Of a stretch of 64,000 bases of DNA, positions 44,507-53,458 are shown piece after piece. The DNA lies in contig NZ_MJGO01000002.1 in the NCBI RefSeq assembly GCF_001864895.1, positions 154,572-218,571 of the forward strand, read 5' to 3'. Below the pieces are notes generated by a model. That model saw nothing but the letters and a program-made list of their open reading frames with translations. It made no database searches and was not told the DNA's origin. The stretch comes from Curtobacterium sp. MCBA15_009. Its GTDB lineage: Bacteria; Actinomycetota; Actinomycetes; Actinomycetales; Microbacteriaceae. Positions within the stretch are counted from its first letter, which is position 1. Each line of letters starts with the position of its first letter. Both the position numbers and the translations under genes were made by a program.

Positions 44507-45963
44507 CGTTGACGAGTCGGCAGACCACCGCAGAGGTCCCCTGGGCGAAGCGGTACGCGCGTCGCCTCGTTGCCACGGACTTCCTGGTCCTCGTCTGGGT
44601 CGTCTTCGGCGTCCAGATCGCCTGGTTCGGCTTCGACAGCGCGGCGGTCAGCGGCAGCGTCGCCGACCTGGCCATCGGGTACACGGCGGTCTCGCTCGGG
44701 ATCATCGTGGCGTGGCTCGTCGTCCTCGCGCTCTACGACACCAGGGACCACCGCTACATCGGCACCGGTTCAGCGGAGTACCGGCGGATCGTCGACGCAT
44801 CGATCCGACTGTTCGCGTTCGTCGCCATCGTGGCCTACGTGTTCAAGGTCGACCTGGCTCGTGGCTACGTGTTCATCGCCTTCCCGCTCGGGACGGTCGT
44901 CCTCATGTTCAGTCGGTGGATCTGGCGGCAGTGGCTGAACGCGCAGCGGTGGAACGGCAACTACTCGGCACAGGTGCTCCTGGTCGGGTCACGGTCGAGC
45001 GTCGAGCACCTGGCGGGAGAACTCGCCCGGCATCCCGAGGAGGGGTACCGCGTCGTCGCGGTGTGCGTGCCGGACGGGCGTGCGGGTGAGACGATCGGCG
45101 GGACCGGCGTGCCGGTCGTCGGGAAGATCACGGACGCCCTCGCAGCCCTCGACACGACCGGAGCCGACACGGTGGCGGTGACGAGCTCCGAGGAACTCGG
45201 CGCGCAGGCGGTGCGCGAGCTGAGCTGGGGGCTCGAGGGCGGTCGACAGCACCTCATCGTCGCGCCGAGCCTCACCCAGATCAACGGCCCCCGCATCCAC
45301 ACCCGTCCGGTTGCCGGGCTCCCGCTGATCCACGTCGAGATGCCGCGGTACGAGGGTGCGACGCACTTCCTGAAGCGTGCCTTCGACCTCGTCGGAGCGG
45401 CGCTGCTGACCGCCGTGCTCTCACCGGTCCTCGTCGCGATCGCGGTCGCCGTGAAGGCCACCAGCGCCGGGCCGGTGCTCTACCGCCAGGAGCGGATCGG
45501 GCAGAACGGGGAACCGTTCCGCATGCTCAAGTTCCGGTCGATGCGCGTGAACGCCGATGCCGAGCTCGCCGCGTTGCTCGAGCGCCAGGGAACGTCCGAC
45601 AAGCCGCTCTTCAAGGTCGAGAACGACCCCCGTGTCACTTCGATCGGCCACTTCCTCCGCAAGCACTCCCTCGACGAGTTCCCCCAGCTCTTCAACGTCC
45701 TGCTCGGGACGATGAGCCTCGTGGGGCCGCGACCGCAGCGGGAAGGGGAAGTCGCCCTCTACGACGACGCTGCTCGCCGGCGTCTCCTGCTCAAACCCGG
45801 CATGAGCGGACTGTGGCAGGTCGGAGGGCGTTCCTCTCTGGGGTGGGAGGACGCGATCCGCTTGGACCTGTACTACGTCGAGAACTGGTCCATGACCGGT
45901 GACATGGTCATCCTCTGGCGCACGGTCAAGGCCGTCCTGCGCCCCGGGCACGATGCGCACTGA
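44503..45963 (+). CDS. Polyprenyl-phosphate glycosyl-1-phosphate transferase (WbaP/CpsE-like)
   Basis: The 486-residue protein starts the glycan by moving a sugar-1-phosphate from a nucleotide sugar to the lipid carrier. It has four N-terminal membrane helices, a CoA-binding-like middle (VLLVGSRSSVEHLAGELARH) and the bacterial sugar-transferase domain after a fifth hydrophobic hairpin: YRQERIGQNGEPF, MLKFRSM, DEFPQLFNVLLGTMSLVGPRP and PGMSGLWQVGGRS. GTG 44503 overlaps the Asp-box gene stop; the open frame upstream to 43861 is within that gene. The sugar is not predictable. Confidence 0.95.
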   Translation: MTLTSRQTTAEVPWAKRYARRLVATDFLVLVWVVFGVQIAWFGFDSAAVSGSVADLAIGYTAVSLGIIVAWLVVLALYDTRDHRYIGTGSAEYRRIVDASIRLFAFVAIVAYVFKVDLARGYVFIAFPLGTVVLMFSRWIWRQWLNAQRWNGNYSAQVLLVGSRSSVEHLAGELARHPEEGYRVVAVCVPDGRAGETIGGTGVPVVGKITDALAALDTTGADTVAVTSSEELGAQAVRELSWGLEGGRQHLIVAPSLTQINGPRIHTRPVAGLPLIHVEMPRYEGATHFLKRAFDLVGAALLTAVLSPVLVAIAVAVKATSAGPVLYRQERIGQNGEPFRMLKFRSMRVNADAELAALLERQGTSDKPLFKVENDPRVTSIGHFLRKHSLDEFPQLFNVLLGTMSLVGPRPQREGEVALYDDAARRRLLLKPGMSGLWQVGGRSSLGWEDAIRLDLYYVENWSMTGDMVILWRTVKAVLRPGHDAH

Positions 45964-46432
45964 CGGCGCTGTGCGAGCGCGACGGTGGCGACGGCCGCTC
46001 GCGGTCGGTGGGTTGTCCGTGGTCTTCCTGGCCGGACTGGCGACGAACGCCGTGCTGACCGGTCGTCGGACGCCGACGGATCGCGCCGGTCGCGCGGTCG
46101 GGCCGGAGACCGGCCCGGCGCACGACCCCGGAGCAGTCCGGCGGTTCTTCCGGAGTTGGAAGGTGGCGACTGTCGCGGTGGTGCTCGCAGCGACCGCGCT
46201 CACCCTCGTCGTGCTCATCGCGCCGAACGGGTGGGTGGCCCTCGGGTTCGTCGTGGTCGGCGCGTTCCTCACCGTCCTGAAGGAACTGTGCGCTGCGTTC
46301 GCGCGGGACGAGACGAGGAAGCCGGAGCGGCGGCGGTCCGCCGAGGACGTCGCCGCCATCTGTTCGGTGTACGCGGCGGTCTTCGGGGTTCCCGGTCTGG
46401 TCGCAGCTGCCGCGCCGTTCCTGACCGGTTGA
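45953..46432 (+). CDS. Small membrane protein at the end of the first polysaccharide operon
   Basis: The 159-residue protein starts MRTDGAVRARRWRRPLAVGG and has about four hydrophobic segments (SVVFLAGLATNAVL, VATVAVVLAATALTLVVLI, WVALGFVVVGAFLTVL, ICSVYAAVFGVPGLVAAAAPF). The ATG lies 11 bases inside the end of the transferase gene, suggesting co-translation. No family is recognised. It ends 19 bases from the convergent epimerase gene. Confidence 0.6.
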   Translation: MRTDGAVRARRWRRPLAVGGLSVVFLAGLATNAVLTGRRTPTDRAGRAVGPETGPAHDPGAVRRFFRSWKVATVAVVLAATALTLVVLIAPNGWVALGFVVVGAFLTVLKELCAAFARDETRKPERRRSAEDVAAICSVYAAVFGVPGLVAAAAPFLTG

Positions 46433-46451
46433 CAGCTCGACCCCGACCTGG

Positions 46452-47630
46452 TCAGCGGGGCGCGTCGCCGCGCGGGTCGAAGCCGGTGACCTCGGACACC
46501 GGTCGACCCGCCGCCAGCGATTCCAACGCAGCGATGGTCCGCTCGGTGGCCAGACCGTCGCCGTACGGGTTCACGGCGTGCGACATCGCCGCGTAGGCCG
46601 CGTCTGAGCGGAGCAGTTCGTCGACGGCGTCGACGATGACGGACGCCGTCGTCCCGACGAGCCGGACGACGCCGAACTCGACGGCTTCAGGCCGTTCGGT
46701 CGAGTCCCGCATCACGAGCACGGGCTTCCCCAGCGCCGGGGCCTCCTCCTGGATTCCCCCGGAGTCGGTGAGCACGATCGACGAGGCATCGAGCAGGTGC
46801 ACGAACTCGCCGTACCCGACCGGCTCGGTGACCACGACGTTGTCCAGACCTCGCAGCGGCGGCAGGAGGGTCTCGCGGACCGCAGGATTCCGGTGGACGG
46901 GGACCACGACGAGGAGGTCGGGGTGCGCCGTCGCCAGTTCGACCAGGGCTGCCGCGATCTGCTCCATCCCGCCGCCGAGGTTCTCACGTCGGTGCGAGGT
47001 CACGAGGAGGATGCGACGCCCGGAGTCGACCGCTCGCTGCAGCGCGTCGTCGGAGAACGACGCGTGGTCGCGTGACCGCGCCTGCAGGAGCGCGTCGATG
47101 ACACTGTTCCCCGTCACGACGACGGTCTCGGGGTCGACGCCTTCGTCGAGCAGGTTCTGACGGCTCTGCGGGGTCGGGGCGAGGTGCAGCGACGTGATCT
47201 GGGTGAGCAGCCTCCGGTTCCCCTCCTCCGGGAACGGCAGGCGGAGGTCGTGGCTCCGGAGACCGGCCTCGAGGTGCACCACGGGGATCTGGTGGTAGAA
47301 GGCCGTCAACCCTGCAGCGAACGCCGTGGAGGTGTCGCCTTGGACGACCACGGCGTCCGGCGTCTCGCGGGCGAACAACTCGTCGAGACCCTGCATGGTC
47401 GCGGTCGCGATGTCGACCAGCGTCTGGCGGGGCTTGAGGATGGCGAGGTCGGTGTCGGGCACGATGCCGAAGACCTCGTTGACCTGGTCGAGCATCTCGC
47501 GGTGCTGCCCGGTCACCGTGACGTGGGTCGTCAGCGTCGGGTGGGCCGTCAAGGCCTTCACGATCGGGGCGAACTTGATCGCTTCCGGACGGGTGCCGTA
47601 GATCGGCATGATGTGCAAGTGAGTCTCCAT
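46452..47630 (-). CDS. wecB: UDP-N-acetylglucosamine 2-epimerase (non-hydrolysing)
   Basis: The 392-residue enzyme interconverts UDP-GlcNAc and UDP-ManNAc in the cytosol. Family blocks are clear: IMPIYGTRPEAIKFAPIVKAL at the N-terminus (21 residues, of which GTRPEAIK is the signature), VTGQHREMLDQV, VQGDTSTAFA, EAGLRS, PFPEEGNRR, VTSHRREN and LTDSGGIQEEAP. Length matches. ATG 47630 is preceded on its strand by a TAGAAT -10 box at 47664-47669. It is the only reverse-strand gene in the locus, divergent from the Wzy-like gene, and suggests ManNAc or a derivative in the glycan. Confidence 0.95.
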   Translation of the reverse strand: METHLHIMPIYGTRPEAIKFAPIVKALTAHPTLTTHVTVTGQHREMLDQVNEVFGIVPDTDLAILKPRQTLVDIATATMQGLDELFARETPDAVVVQGDTSTAFAAGLTAFYHQIPVVHLEAGLRSHDLRLPFPEEGNRRLLTQITSLHLAPTPQSRQNLLDEGVDPETVVVTGNSVIDALLQARSRDHASFSDDALQRAVDSGRRILLVTSHRRENLGGGMEQIAAALVELATAHPDLLVVVPVHRNPAVRETLLPPLRGLDNVVVTEPVGYGEFVHLLDASSIVLTDSGGIQEEAPALGKPVLVMRDSTERPEAVEFGVVRLVGTTASVIVDAVDELLRSDAAYAAMSHAVNPYGDGLATERTIAALESLAAGRPVSEVTGFDPRGDAPR

Positions 47631-47756
47631 GCGCTGTGAGGAGGCCTGTGCCCCCAGTGCGCGATTCTAGGCGGCGATCGTCCTGCGGTCGGTTGCGACG
47701 ATCTGGCAGAATGCTGCTGCACGGGAGACGCCCGGTCTGTCGCTGAGGGGGTCTCG

Positions 47757-49019
47757 TTGCCACGTCAGGCCACCGCGAGGTCCTCCACGGGCGCGACGCC
47801 CGTCGGCACCCGTCGCCGGGTCGGCACCGGGGCGTTCGGCGTGACCGCGGTGATGCTCGCACAGTGGATCCTCCCGACCGTCGGGTTCGCGTTGCTCATC
47901 CAGGACCGCGGGCCGGTCCGCGGTCAGGCGGTGGTGCTCCTCGCTCCGCTGCTGTTCACCGTCGGCGTCTTCGTCGCGAGCCGGATGGGCCCCGGGCTCC
48001 CGCCGCCCGCGGACACCACCCCGCCGTGGCTCCTCTCCTTCCTGCGCGGGTGCGTCGTCGTGCTCGGCCTCCTCGCCGTCCTGCACTTCTCGGCGGTCGG
48101 CATCCCCCTGCTGAGCAGCAGCGTGGAGACGAGCCGCTTCGACGTCGGGTCGAGCGGACTGGGTGGGTTCCCGAGCAGGGCCGTGCTCTACGCCCTCCCG
48201 ATCGCGGCCTTGATCGGCCTGTCGACGCTGTCGCGTGGATCCCGGCGACCCGCGATGACGCTCTGGATCGTCTTCGCCGTCACCCAGGTCTTCCTCGGGT
48301 TCAAGGGCGGCCTCATCGAGGTGCTGATCATCACCGCGTTGGGACTCACGATCCGGCTCGGCAGGCTCGGTGTGAAGCAGCTGCTCGGCTTCGCAGCGGG
48401 TGGCGTCGTCGCGATCGCCTACGTCACGTACGTCGGCTCGAAGTATCAGACGTTGGCAGGGTCGGATGCCGGACTCGCGTACGTCGTCCGGCGATCGACG
48501 AGCGATGCGATCATCGCGGGCTACACGGCGCTGACCGCGCGACCCGTCGGCATCGCCGAGGACACGTCCGTGCTGATCCGTGACGTCGGCGTCCTCTTCG
48601 GTCGGTACCTCGGCACGGCACCAGAGGGGTACTCGTTCGACGAACTGGTGTCGTCGGTGGTGACCGGCACGCCGATCCAACGCGGTGCGTTCCTCGTCCC
48701 GGTCACGGTCGGCGGTCCGGTGTACCTGCTCTACAGCATGCCGGTGCTCGTGTGCGTCCTCGTGCTCATCGCCCTCGGGTTCGCCTGGCACGCCGCCGTC
48801 GTCCGCCTCCGGCGTCCGTCCCGCCCGCTCGCCACCCTCGGCGCCGGCGTGGCCGTCTACGGCATCCGGGTCTTCCTGCTGAACGGCAACGGGGCGTACC
48901 TCCTCATCAACCTCACCTTCACGTTCGTCCTGCTCGTCATCTGCTCCGCCGTCGGCCACGTGCTCTTCAGCCGTGCGTCGGCTCAGCGGTCCGGGCCGTT
49001 GCCGGAGGTCGTCGATTAA
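47757..49019 (+). CDS. Wzy-like polysaccharide polymerase
   Basis: The 420-residue protein is hydrophobic throughout, with about ten to twelve membrane helices and one long outside stretch near residues 230-310 (VGSKYQTLAGSDAGLAYVVR, GRYLGTAPEGYSFDELVSS), the layout of Wzy/O-antigen polymerases. Sequence motifs are weak in that family, so the call rests on topology and position next to a flippase and glycosyltransferases. TTG 47757 has GAGGGGG five bases upstream, which supports this start. It would join repeat units outside the membrane. Confidence 0.75.
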   Translation: MPRQATARSSTGATPVGTRRRVGTGAFGVTAVMLAQWILPTVGFALLIQDRGPVRGQAVVLLAPLLFTVGVFVASRMGPGLPPPADTTPPWLLSFLRGCVVVLGLLAVLHFSAVGIPLLSSSVETSRFDVGSSGLGGFPSRAVLYALPIAALIGLSTLSRGSRRPAMTLWIVFAVTQVFLGFKGGLIEVLIITALGLTIRLGRLGVKQLLGFAAGGVVAIAYVTYVGSKYQTLAGSDAGLAYVVRRSTSDAIIAGYTALTARPVGIAEDTSVLIRDVGVLFGRYLGTAPEGYSFDELVSSVVTGTPIQRGAFLVPVTVGGPVYLLYSMPVLVCVLVLIALGFAWHAAVVRLRRPSRPLATLGAGVAVYGIRVFLLNGNGAYLLINLTFTFVLLVICSAVGHVLFSRASAQRSGPLPEVVD

Positions 49020-50292
49020 CGCCGAACGCATCCGGTTCGGCCTCTTCCAGGCAGGGCCGCTCGCCGTCGTGGGCACGACGCTCCTGGTCTGGCCGCTCCT
49101 CGGTCGGATCCTCGCGCCGCAGTCCGTCGGGCAGCTCTCCGCGGTGCTCGCGGTGAGCAGCATCCTCGCGCCGGTTGTCACCCTGGGCACCCACCTCCAC
49201 ATCGCCAACCGCCTGGCCCGCGATCCCGCTCGTGCCGGGGGACCGGACGGGCGACTCGTCCGGTTCCTGCTCGGGACGTTGATCGTCGTCGCACTCGTGA
49301 GCACGGCCGGTGTGCTCGTCCAGCACGACGAACCGGTCCTCCGCACGATCGCGGTCGTCGCTGCGACGGGGTGCTCGATCATCGGCATCGGCGTGGTCAG
49401 GGGCCTCGACCGAGCGCTGTCCTACGCCGTCCTCACGCTCTGGGCGCAATTCGTCGCGCTCCTCCTGCTGACCGTCGTGGCATGGGCTTCCGGGTCGCTC
49501 GACGTCGCGCTCGCGTCCTACGCACTCGCCCTGGTGGCGGGAACGGTCCTGGTCCTGCCGCTCGTGCGTCGGCGCGACCCGGGACGCACCGACGAGGGCA
49601 TGACACGCATCGGTGTGCAGTCGTTGAGTCTCGTCCCGCACCTCGTGCTGGCAGTGGCGACGTTGCTCCTCGCCCGGATCATCGTCGGCTTCGTCGCCGG
49701 GCCGGTCGGACTGGCGGGCTTCCAGTACGCTTCCCTGCTCATCGGCGGGGTGACGACGATCGGAGCGTCCCTCGACGCGCACTGGTCGACGCGGGCGCAG
49801 GCCGCGGTCGACGAGCGCGACCTCCGCGGACGCCTCGACCGCAACCTGGTGCGGATCCAACTCCTCTTGCTCGTCGTCGCCCTGGGCGTCGTGGTGTTCG
49901 TCTTCGCCCTGCTGCCGGTCTGGTTGCCCCCGAGCTACGACGTCACCACGGTCCGCGCTGCGGTCATCGTCTCGCTCAGCGCGGGTGCGTTCCAGGCACT
50001 GGCCGACAACCGATCGGCGGCGCTCATGTGGCTCGGCCGGCCGGGCTTCGTCTCGGTCGCGACGGCGCTCGGCGTCGTCGCAGCCGCGGTCGGCTGTGTC
50101 GCGTTGGTGCTGGCCTTCGGGTGGGTCGCTGCGGGAGCCGCCATCGCACTCGGCACCGCGACCCGCGCCGCAGCGATCACCGTGTTCCTGCGACGGGTCG
50201 GCCCGGGGCTCGGCCTCGATCGGCGCGCCGTGACCGTCACGGCGGCCTGTGTCGCCGCGCTCTTGTCCGCCCTTCTCCTGACCCTGATCTGA
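48973..50292 (+). CDS. Wzx-like polysaccharide flippase (MOP/MVF superfamily)
   Basis: The protein of about 425-440 residues has twelve or so membrane helices, opening RFGLFQAGPLAVVGTTLLVWPLLGR and continuing with paired helices as in oligosaccharide flippases, which turn lipid-linked repeat units across the membrane. The start is uncertain. GTG 48973 lies 47 bases inside the polymerase gene with no ribosome site. An in-frame ATT at 49015 has GGAGG six bases upstream and overlaps the polymerase stop as ATTAA, so a rare ATT start is possible. Position between polymerase and glycosyltransferases supports the call. Confidence 0.82.
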   Translation: MRRLSGPGRCRRSSINAERIRFGLFQAGPLAVVGTTLLVWPLLGRILAPQSVGQLSAVLAVSSILAPVVTLGTHLHIANRLARDPARAGGPDGRLVRFLLGTLIVVALVSTAGVLVQHDEPVLRTIAVVAATGCSIIGIGVVRGLDRALSYAVLTLWAQFVALLLLTVVAWASGSLDVALASYALALVAGTVLVLPLVRRRDPGRTDEGMTRIGVQSLSLVPHLVLAVATLLLARIIVGFVAGPVGLAGFQYASLLIGGVTTIGASLDAHWSTRAQAAVDERDLRGRLDRNLVRIQLLLLVVALGVVVFVFALLPVWLPPSYDVTTVRAAVIVSLSAGAFQALADNRSAALMWLGRPGFVSVATALGVVAAAVGCVALVLAFGWVAAGAAIALGTATRAAAITVFLRRVGPGLGLDRRAVTVTAACVAALLSALLLTLI

Positions 50293-50301
50293 CGAGGCGC
50301 C

Positions 50302-51492
50302 ATGCGAATCCTGATGTTGACCAACAGCTACGTCGACCGGACCCGAGGTGGCGTCGAGCTGCACGTCCACAACCTCGCCAAGGAGCTGGTCGCCGCCGGT
50401 CACGAGGTGACGGTGGGGCGGACCAGCCCGGGTCAGAGCCTGCTCCCGGTCGAGGGGCCGGAGTTGTGGGTGATCGATCCCGACGCGGCCGCGACGGAAG
50501 GGCGTTCGCGGAGTCGACGCAGCACCGGTGGGGGACGCTTCCTCTCCAACTTCCTGGCCCGTGTCCGCATCGGTCGTCGCATCGGCCGGGTGCTGGCCGA
50601 CGCCGACCTCGAACAGCGCTTCGACGTCGTCCACCACCACGACTTCATCACCAGTTCGGTCATCGCGCGGCGGCTGGCGCAGACCGGGTTGCGGCAGGTC
50701 TGGACCAACCACCTCGGCGAGTTCCTCATCCTGCGGCGCATCCCGGTGGCGGGCAGGTGGATCACACGGTGGCTCACCGCGCACTTCGACGCCGCGACCG
50801 GGCCGTCGCCGGAGCTCGCCGAGCAGGCAGCGGTGCGCTGTCCGATCCGCTACGTCCCGAACGGTGTCGACGTCGAGACCTTCCGGCCCGCCGACCCGGA
50901 GGAACGTCGGCAGCTGCGGCGAGGACTCGGGATCGCCGAGCACGAGACCGTCTGCATCGTGCCCCGCCGTTGGGCACCGAGCAAGGGCGTGCTCTACGCG
51001 GCCCGTGCCATGAGCTCCCACGCCTGGCCCGCGGGGGTCTCGATGCTCTTCGTCGGAGCCGGAGAGTCGGACTTCCCCGAGTACGCAGCGGAGATCCGCA
51101 CGTCGTTGGCACGAGCCCGCTCCCACGTGTCGGTGGTCGACTCGGTCGACGCGCTCGGGATGGCCGAGCACCTCCGTGCCTCGGACATCTGTCTGATCCC
51201 CTCGCTCCTCGAAGCGACGAGCCTCTCGGCCCTGGAGTCGATGGCCAGCGGCCTCCCGATCGTGGCAACCGACGTGGGCGGTCTCCCCGAACTCGTGTCG
51301 GACGCCACCGGCCTGCTCGTCCCTCCGCGCGCGGACGACGAGTTGGCGGTCGCGGTCGCGACGCTCGCGGCACGCACCGACACGGAGCGGCGCGACATGG
51401 GCGTGCGAGCCCGAGCGTTCGCGGTCGACTCGTACGCCTGGTCGAGCATCGCCAGGCGCATCAGTGCGATGTACGAGGACTCCTCCGCATGA
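50302..51492 (+). CDS. Glycosyltransferase family 4 (GT-B fold)
   Basis: The 396-residue enzyme shows an N-terminal acceptor domain (MLTNSYVDRTRGGVELHVHNLAKEL, of which RGGVELHVHNLA is typical) and a C-terminal nucleotide-sugar domain with VPNGVDVETFRP, VPRRWAPSKGVLYAARAM and the E-x7-E region EATSLSALESMASGLPIVATDVGG. ATG 50302 has GAGG upstream. The stop overlaps the next start (ATGA). It should add a sugar to the lipid-linked repeat unit in the cytosol; the donor is not predictable. Confidence 0.94.
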   Translation: MRILMLTNSYVDRTRGGVELHVHNLAKELVAAGHEVTVGRTSPGQSLLPVEGPELWVIDPDAAATEGRSRSRRSTGGGRFLSNFLARVRIGRRIGRVLADADLEQRFDVVHHHDFITSSVIARRLAQTGLRQVWTNHLGEFLILRRIPVAGRWITRWLTAHFDAATGPSPELAEQAAVRCPIRYVPNGVDVETFRPADPEERRQLRRGLGIAEHETVCIVPRRWAPSKGVLYAARAMSSHAWPAGVSMLFVGAGESDFPEYAAEIRTSLARARSHVSVVDSVDALGMAEHLRASDICLIPSLLEATSLSALESMASGLPIVATDVGGLPELVSDATGLLVPPRADDELAVAVATLAARTDTERRDMGVRARAFAVDSYAWSSIARRISAMYEDSSA

Positions 51493-52532
51493 GGGTCGCG
51501 TACGTGTCGCACGTGAGCAGCCGGTGGATCAAGCAGCGTCCGCACTTCCTCAGCGAGGCGATCGGGCGACGAGTGGGCGTCGAAGTCGCGTTCTTCGACT
51601 CGCTCTTCGTCAACCGGCGGAACCTCGTGCAGGGGCAGCGACTGCGGGTCCCGGTGCGACACCTGCCCCTCGTGCCGCAACGCCTCCGCAGCCGCTTCCG
51701 AGCAGCGGACGTGGCCCTGAGCGCCGTCTCGGCGCTCCTGCTCCTGCTGTGGCGGCCGTCCGTCGTCGTCGTGACGCATGCGCGGCACCACACCCTCGCA
51801 CGTCTCCTCCGTGCTGCCGGGATCCGGGTCGTCTACGACTGCATGGACCTCAACCGGCAGTTCGCCGACGCGACCGAGGCCGACGTCGACGCCGAACGAC
51901 GGCTGCTGGCGCTCGCCGAGGTCGTGTGGTGCTCGAGCGCGGCGATCGCAGCGGACATCGGGGACGTCCAGCCCACCGCGCGGACCCTGGTCGTCCGGAA
52001 CGCCCTCGACCGGTCGAGCGCAGAGGAACGCTTCGCATCGCCCGGCGCGGTCGAGCCCGGGACCGTCCGGTACATCGGGACCGTCTCGGAGTGGTTCCGC
52101 TTCGACGACGTCCTCGCACTGCTCGACGCCGACCCTCACCTCCGCTTCGAACTGGTCGGACCGGCGGACGTCGCGGTGCCGGCCCACCCGCGTCTGCGCG
52201 CCGTCGGGGCCCGGCCGCACGGCGAGGTGCTCTCGCTCATGGCGTCGAGCGACGTGCTCGTCATGCCGTTCGAGACGACGCCCCTCGTCCTCGGTGTCGA
52301 CCCGGTGAAGGTGTACGAGTACATCGTGTCCGGGCGACCGGTCGTCTGCTCGGACTACCCCGAACTCGAACACTTCGGAGACCACATCGTCCGGGCGGAC
52401 GGCACCGACGCGTTCGTCCGGGCCGTCCGGGCGGCGACCGGGACTCCTCGTCGGCCTCCGGAGGAGGTCGCGGCGTTCCTCGACGACAACGACTGGGACA
52501 CCCGAGCCCGTTCCGCGATCGGAGCACTGTGA
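51489..52532 (+). CDS. Glycosyltransferase, GT4/TuaH-like
   Basis: The 347-residue enzyme has a GT-B layout: VAYVSHVSSRWIKQRPHFL near the start, as in TuaH-like transferases of teichuronic acid synthesis, then YDCMDLNRQFADA, VVRNALDR, YIGTVSEWFRFDDVLALL and PVKVYEYIVSGRPVVCSD. The ATG overlaps the stop of the previous transferase gene (ATGA) and its own stop overlaps the next (GTGA), so three transferases are translated as a chain. Open frame upstream to 49371 is not coding. Confidence 0.88.
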   Translation: MRVAYVSHVSSRWIKQRPHFLSEAIGRRVGVEVAFFDSLFVNRRNLVQGQRLRVPVRHLPLVPQRLRSRFRAADVALSAVSALLLLLWRPSVVVVTHARHHTLARLLRAAGIRVVYDCMDLNRQFADATEADVDAERRLLALAEVVWCSSAAIAADIGDVQPTARTLVVRNALDRSSAEERFASPGAVEPGTVRYIGTVSEWFRFDDVLALLDADPHLRFELVGPADVAVPAHPRLRAVGARPHGEVLSLMASSDVLVMPFETTPLVLGVDPVKVYEYIVSGRPVVCSDYPELEHFGDHIVRADGTDAFVRAVRAATGTPRRPPEEVAAFLDDNDWDTRARSAIGAL

Positions 52533-53449
52533 GCAGCACCGCGGTGGTCATCGTCTCGTACCGCTCCGAAGCGGAGGCCGCGGCGTCAGCACGGTCCGTG
52601 AGCGAGGACCCCGAGGTGGCCGAGGTCCTCATCGTGGACAACTCCGCCGACGAGCAGCGAGTGGACCGCGTGGCGTTCGAGGGCCTCGGTGACCGCGTCA
52701 CGGTCATCAGCGCGCAACGGAACCTCGGCTACGCAGCCGGGAACAACCTCGGCATCCGAGCGGCCGTCGACGCCGGGCACGAGTTCGTGTTGGTGCTGAA
52801 CCCCGACGTCGACCCGGCCCCCGGAACGGTCCGCGCCCTGCTCGATGTCCTGCTCGCTGACGACGCCGTGCAGATCGTGTCCCCAGCGCTCGTCGAGACC
52901 TACCGGGGCGATGCCGACACCGTGCTCAGTTCGCCGGGGTTCGACCTCCTGCTCGGACGCGGCCTGCTGACCGCGCCGAGGTCCGGACGCTTCGAGTCGA
53001 CGTTCTTCGGCGCGGCGTTCCTCGCTCGCAGTCGGTGCTTCGAGCAGCACGGCGTCCTCGACGAGGACCTGTTCCTGTACTGCGAGGAGGTCGAGTTCGT
53101 CTCCCGGATGCGGCGGCACGGCGAGCGGCCCGGGTTCCGGGTGGCCGCGGACGTCCTCGTCCAGCACGGTCGTGGTGGGACGGTGTCACCCGACGGGTAC
53201 GAGGGAACGGCCCGGTCGACCGTCGCGTACGAGCAGGCATCGCGTTCGGTGATCGTGTTCGGCCGCAAGTACCACCGGCGCCGGGTGTGGCTCTGGACCC
53301 TCGCCCGACTGGTGATGGCCGCACGTCTGGCCGTCCGTGACCGAGGTGCGGCGACTGCCGTCGTCCGTGGACTCGTTGCCGGTCTCCGTGTCCCGGTGAG
53401 CTCGTCGGGTCGACGGCGACGTCGGGAGCGGAAGCGCCCGTCGCCGTAA
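52529..53449 (+). CDS. Glycosyltransferase family 2 (rhamnosyltransferase-like)
   Basis: The 306-residue enzyme has a GT-A fold: VVIVSYRSEAEAAASA at the start, VLIVDNSADE, RNLGYAAGNNLGIR, and the metal-binding LVLNPDVDP, followed by FFGAAFLARSRCFEQHGVLDE and EEVEFVSRMRRHG, typical of WbbL-like rhamnosyltransferases. A basic Arg-rich tail ends the protein. GTG 52529 overlaps the previous stop. Donor sugar is inferred only loosely. Confidence 0.92.
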   Translation: MSSTAVVIVSYRSEAEAAASARSVSEDPEVAEVLIVDNSADEQRVDRVAFEGLGDRVTVISAQRNLGYAAGNNLGIRAAVDAGHEFVLVLNPDVDPAPGTVRALLDVLLADDAVQIVSPALVETYRGDADTVLSSPGFDLLLGRGLLTAPRSGRFESTFFGAAFLARSRCFEQHGVLDEDLFLYCEEVEFVSRMRRHGERPGFRVAADVLVQHGRGGTVSPDGYEGTARSTVAYEQASRSVIVFGRKYHRRRVWLWTLARLVMAARLAVRDRGAATAVVRGLVAGLRVPVSSSGRRRRRERKRPSP

Positions 53450-53458
53450 GCTGAGCCC

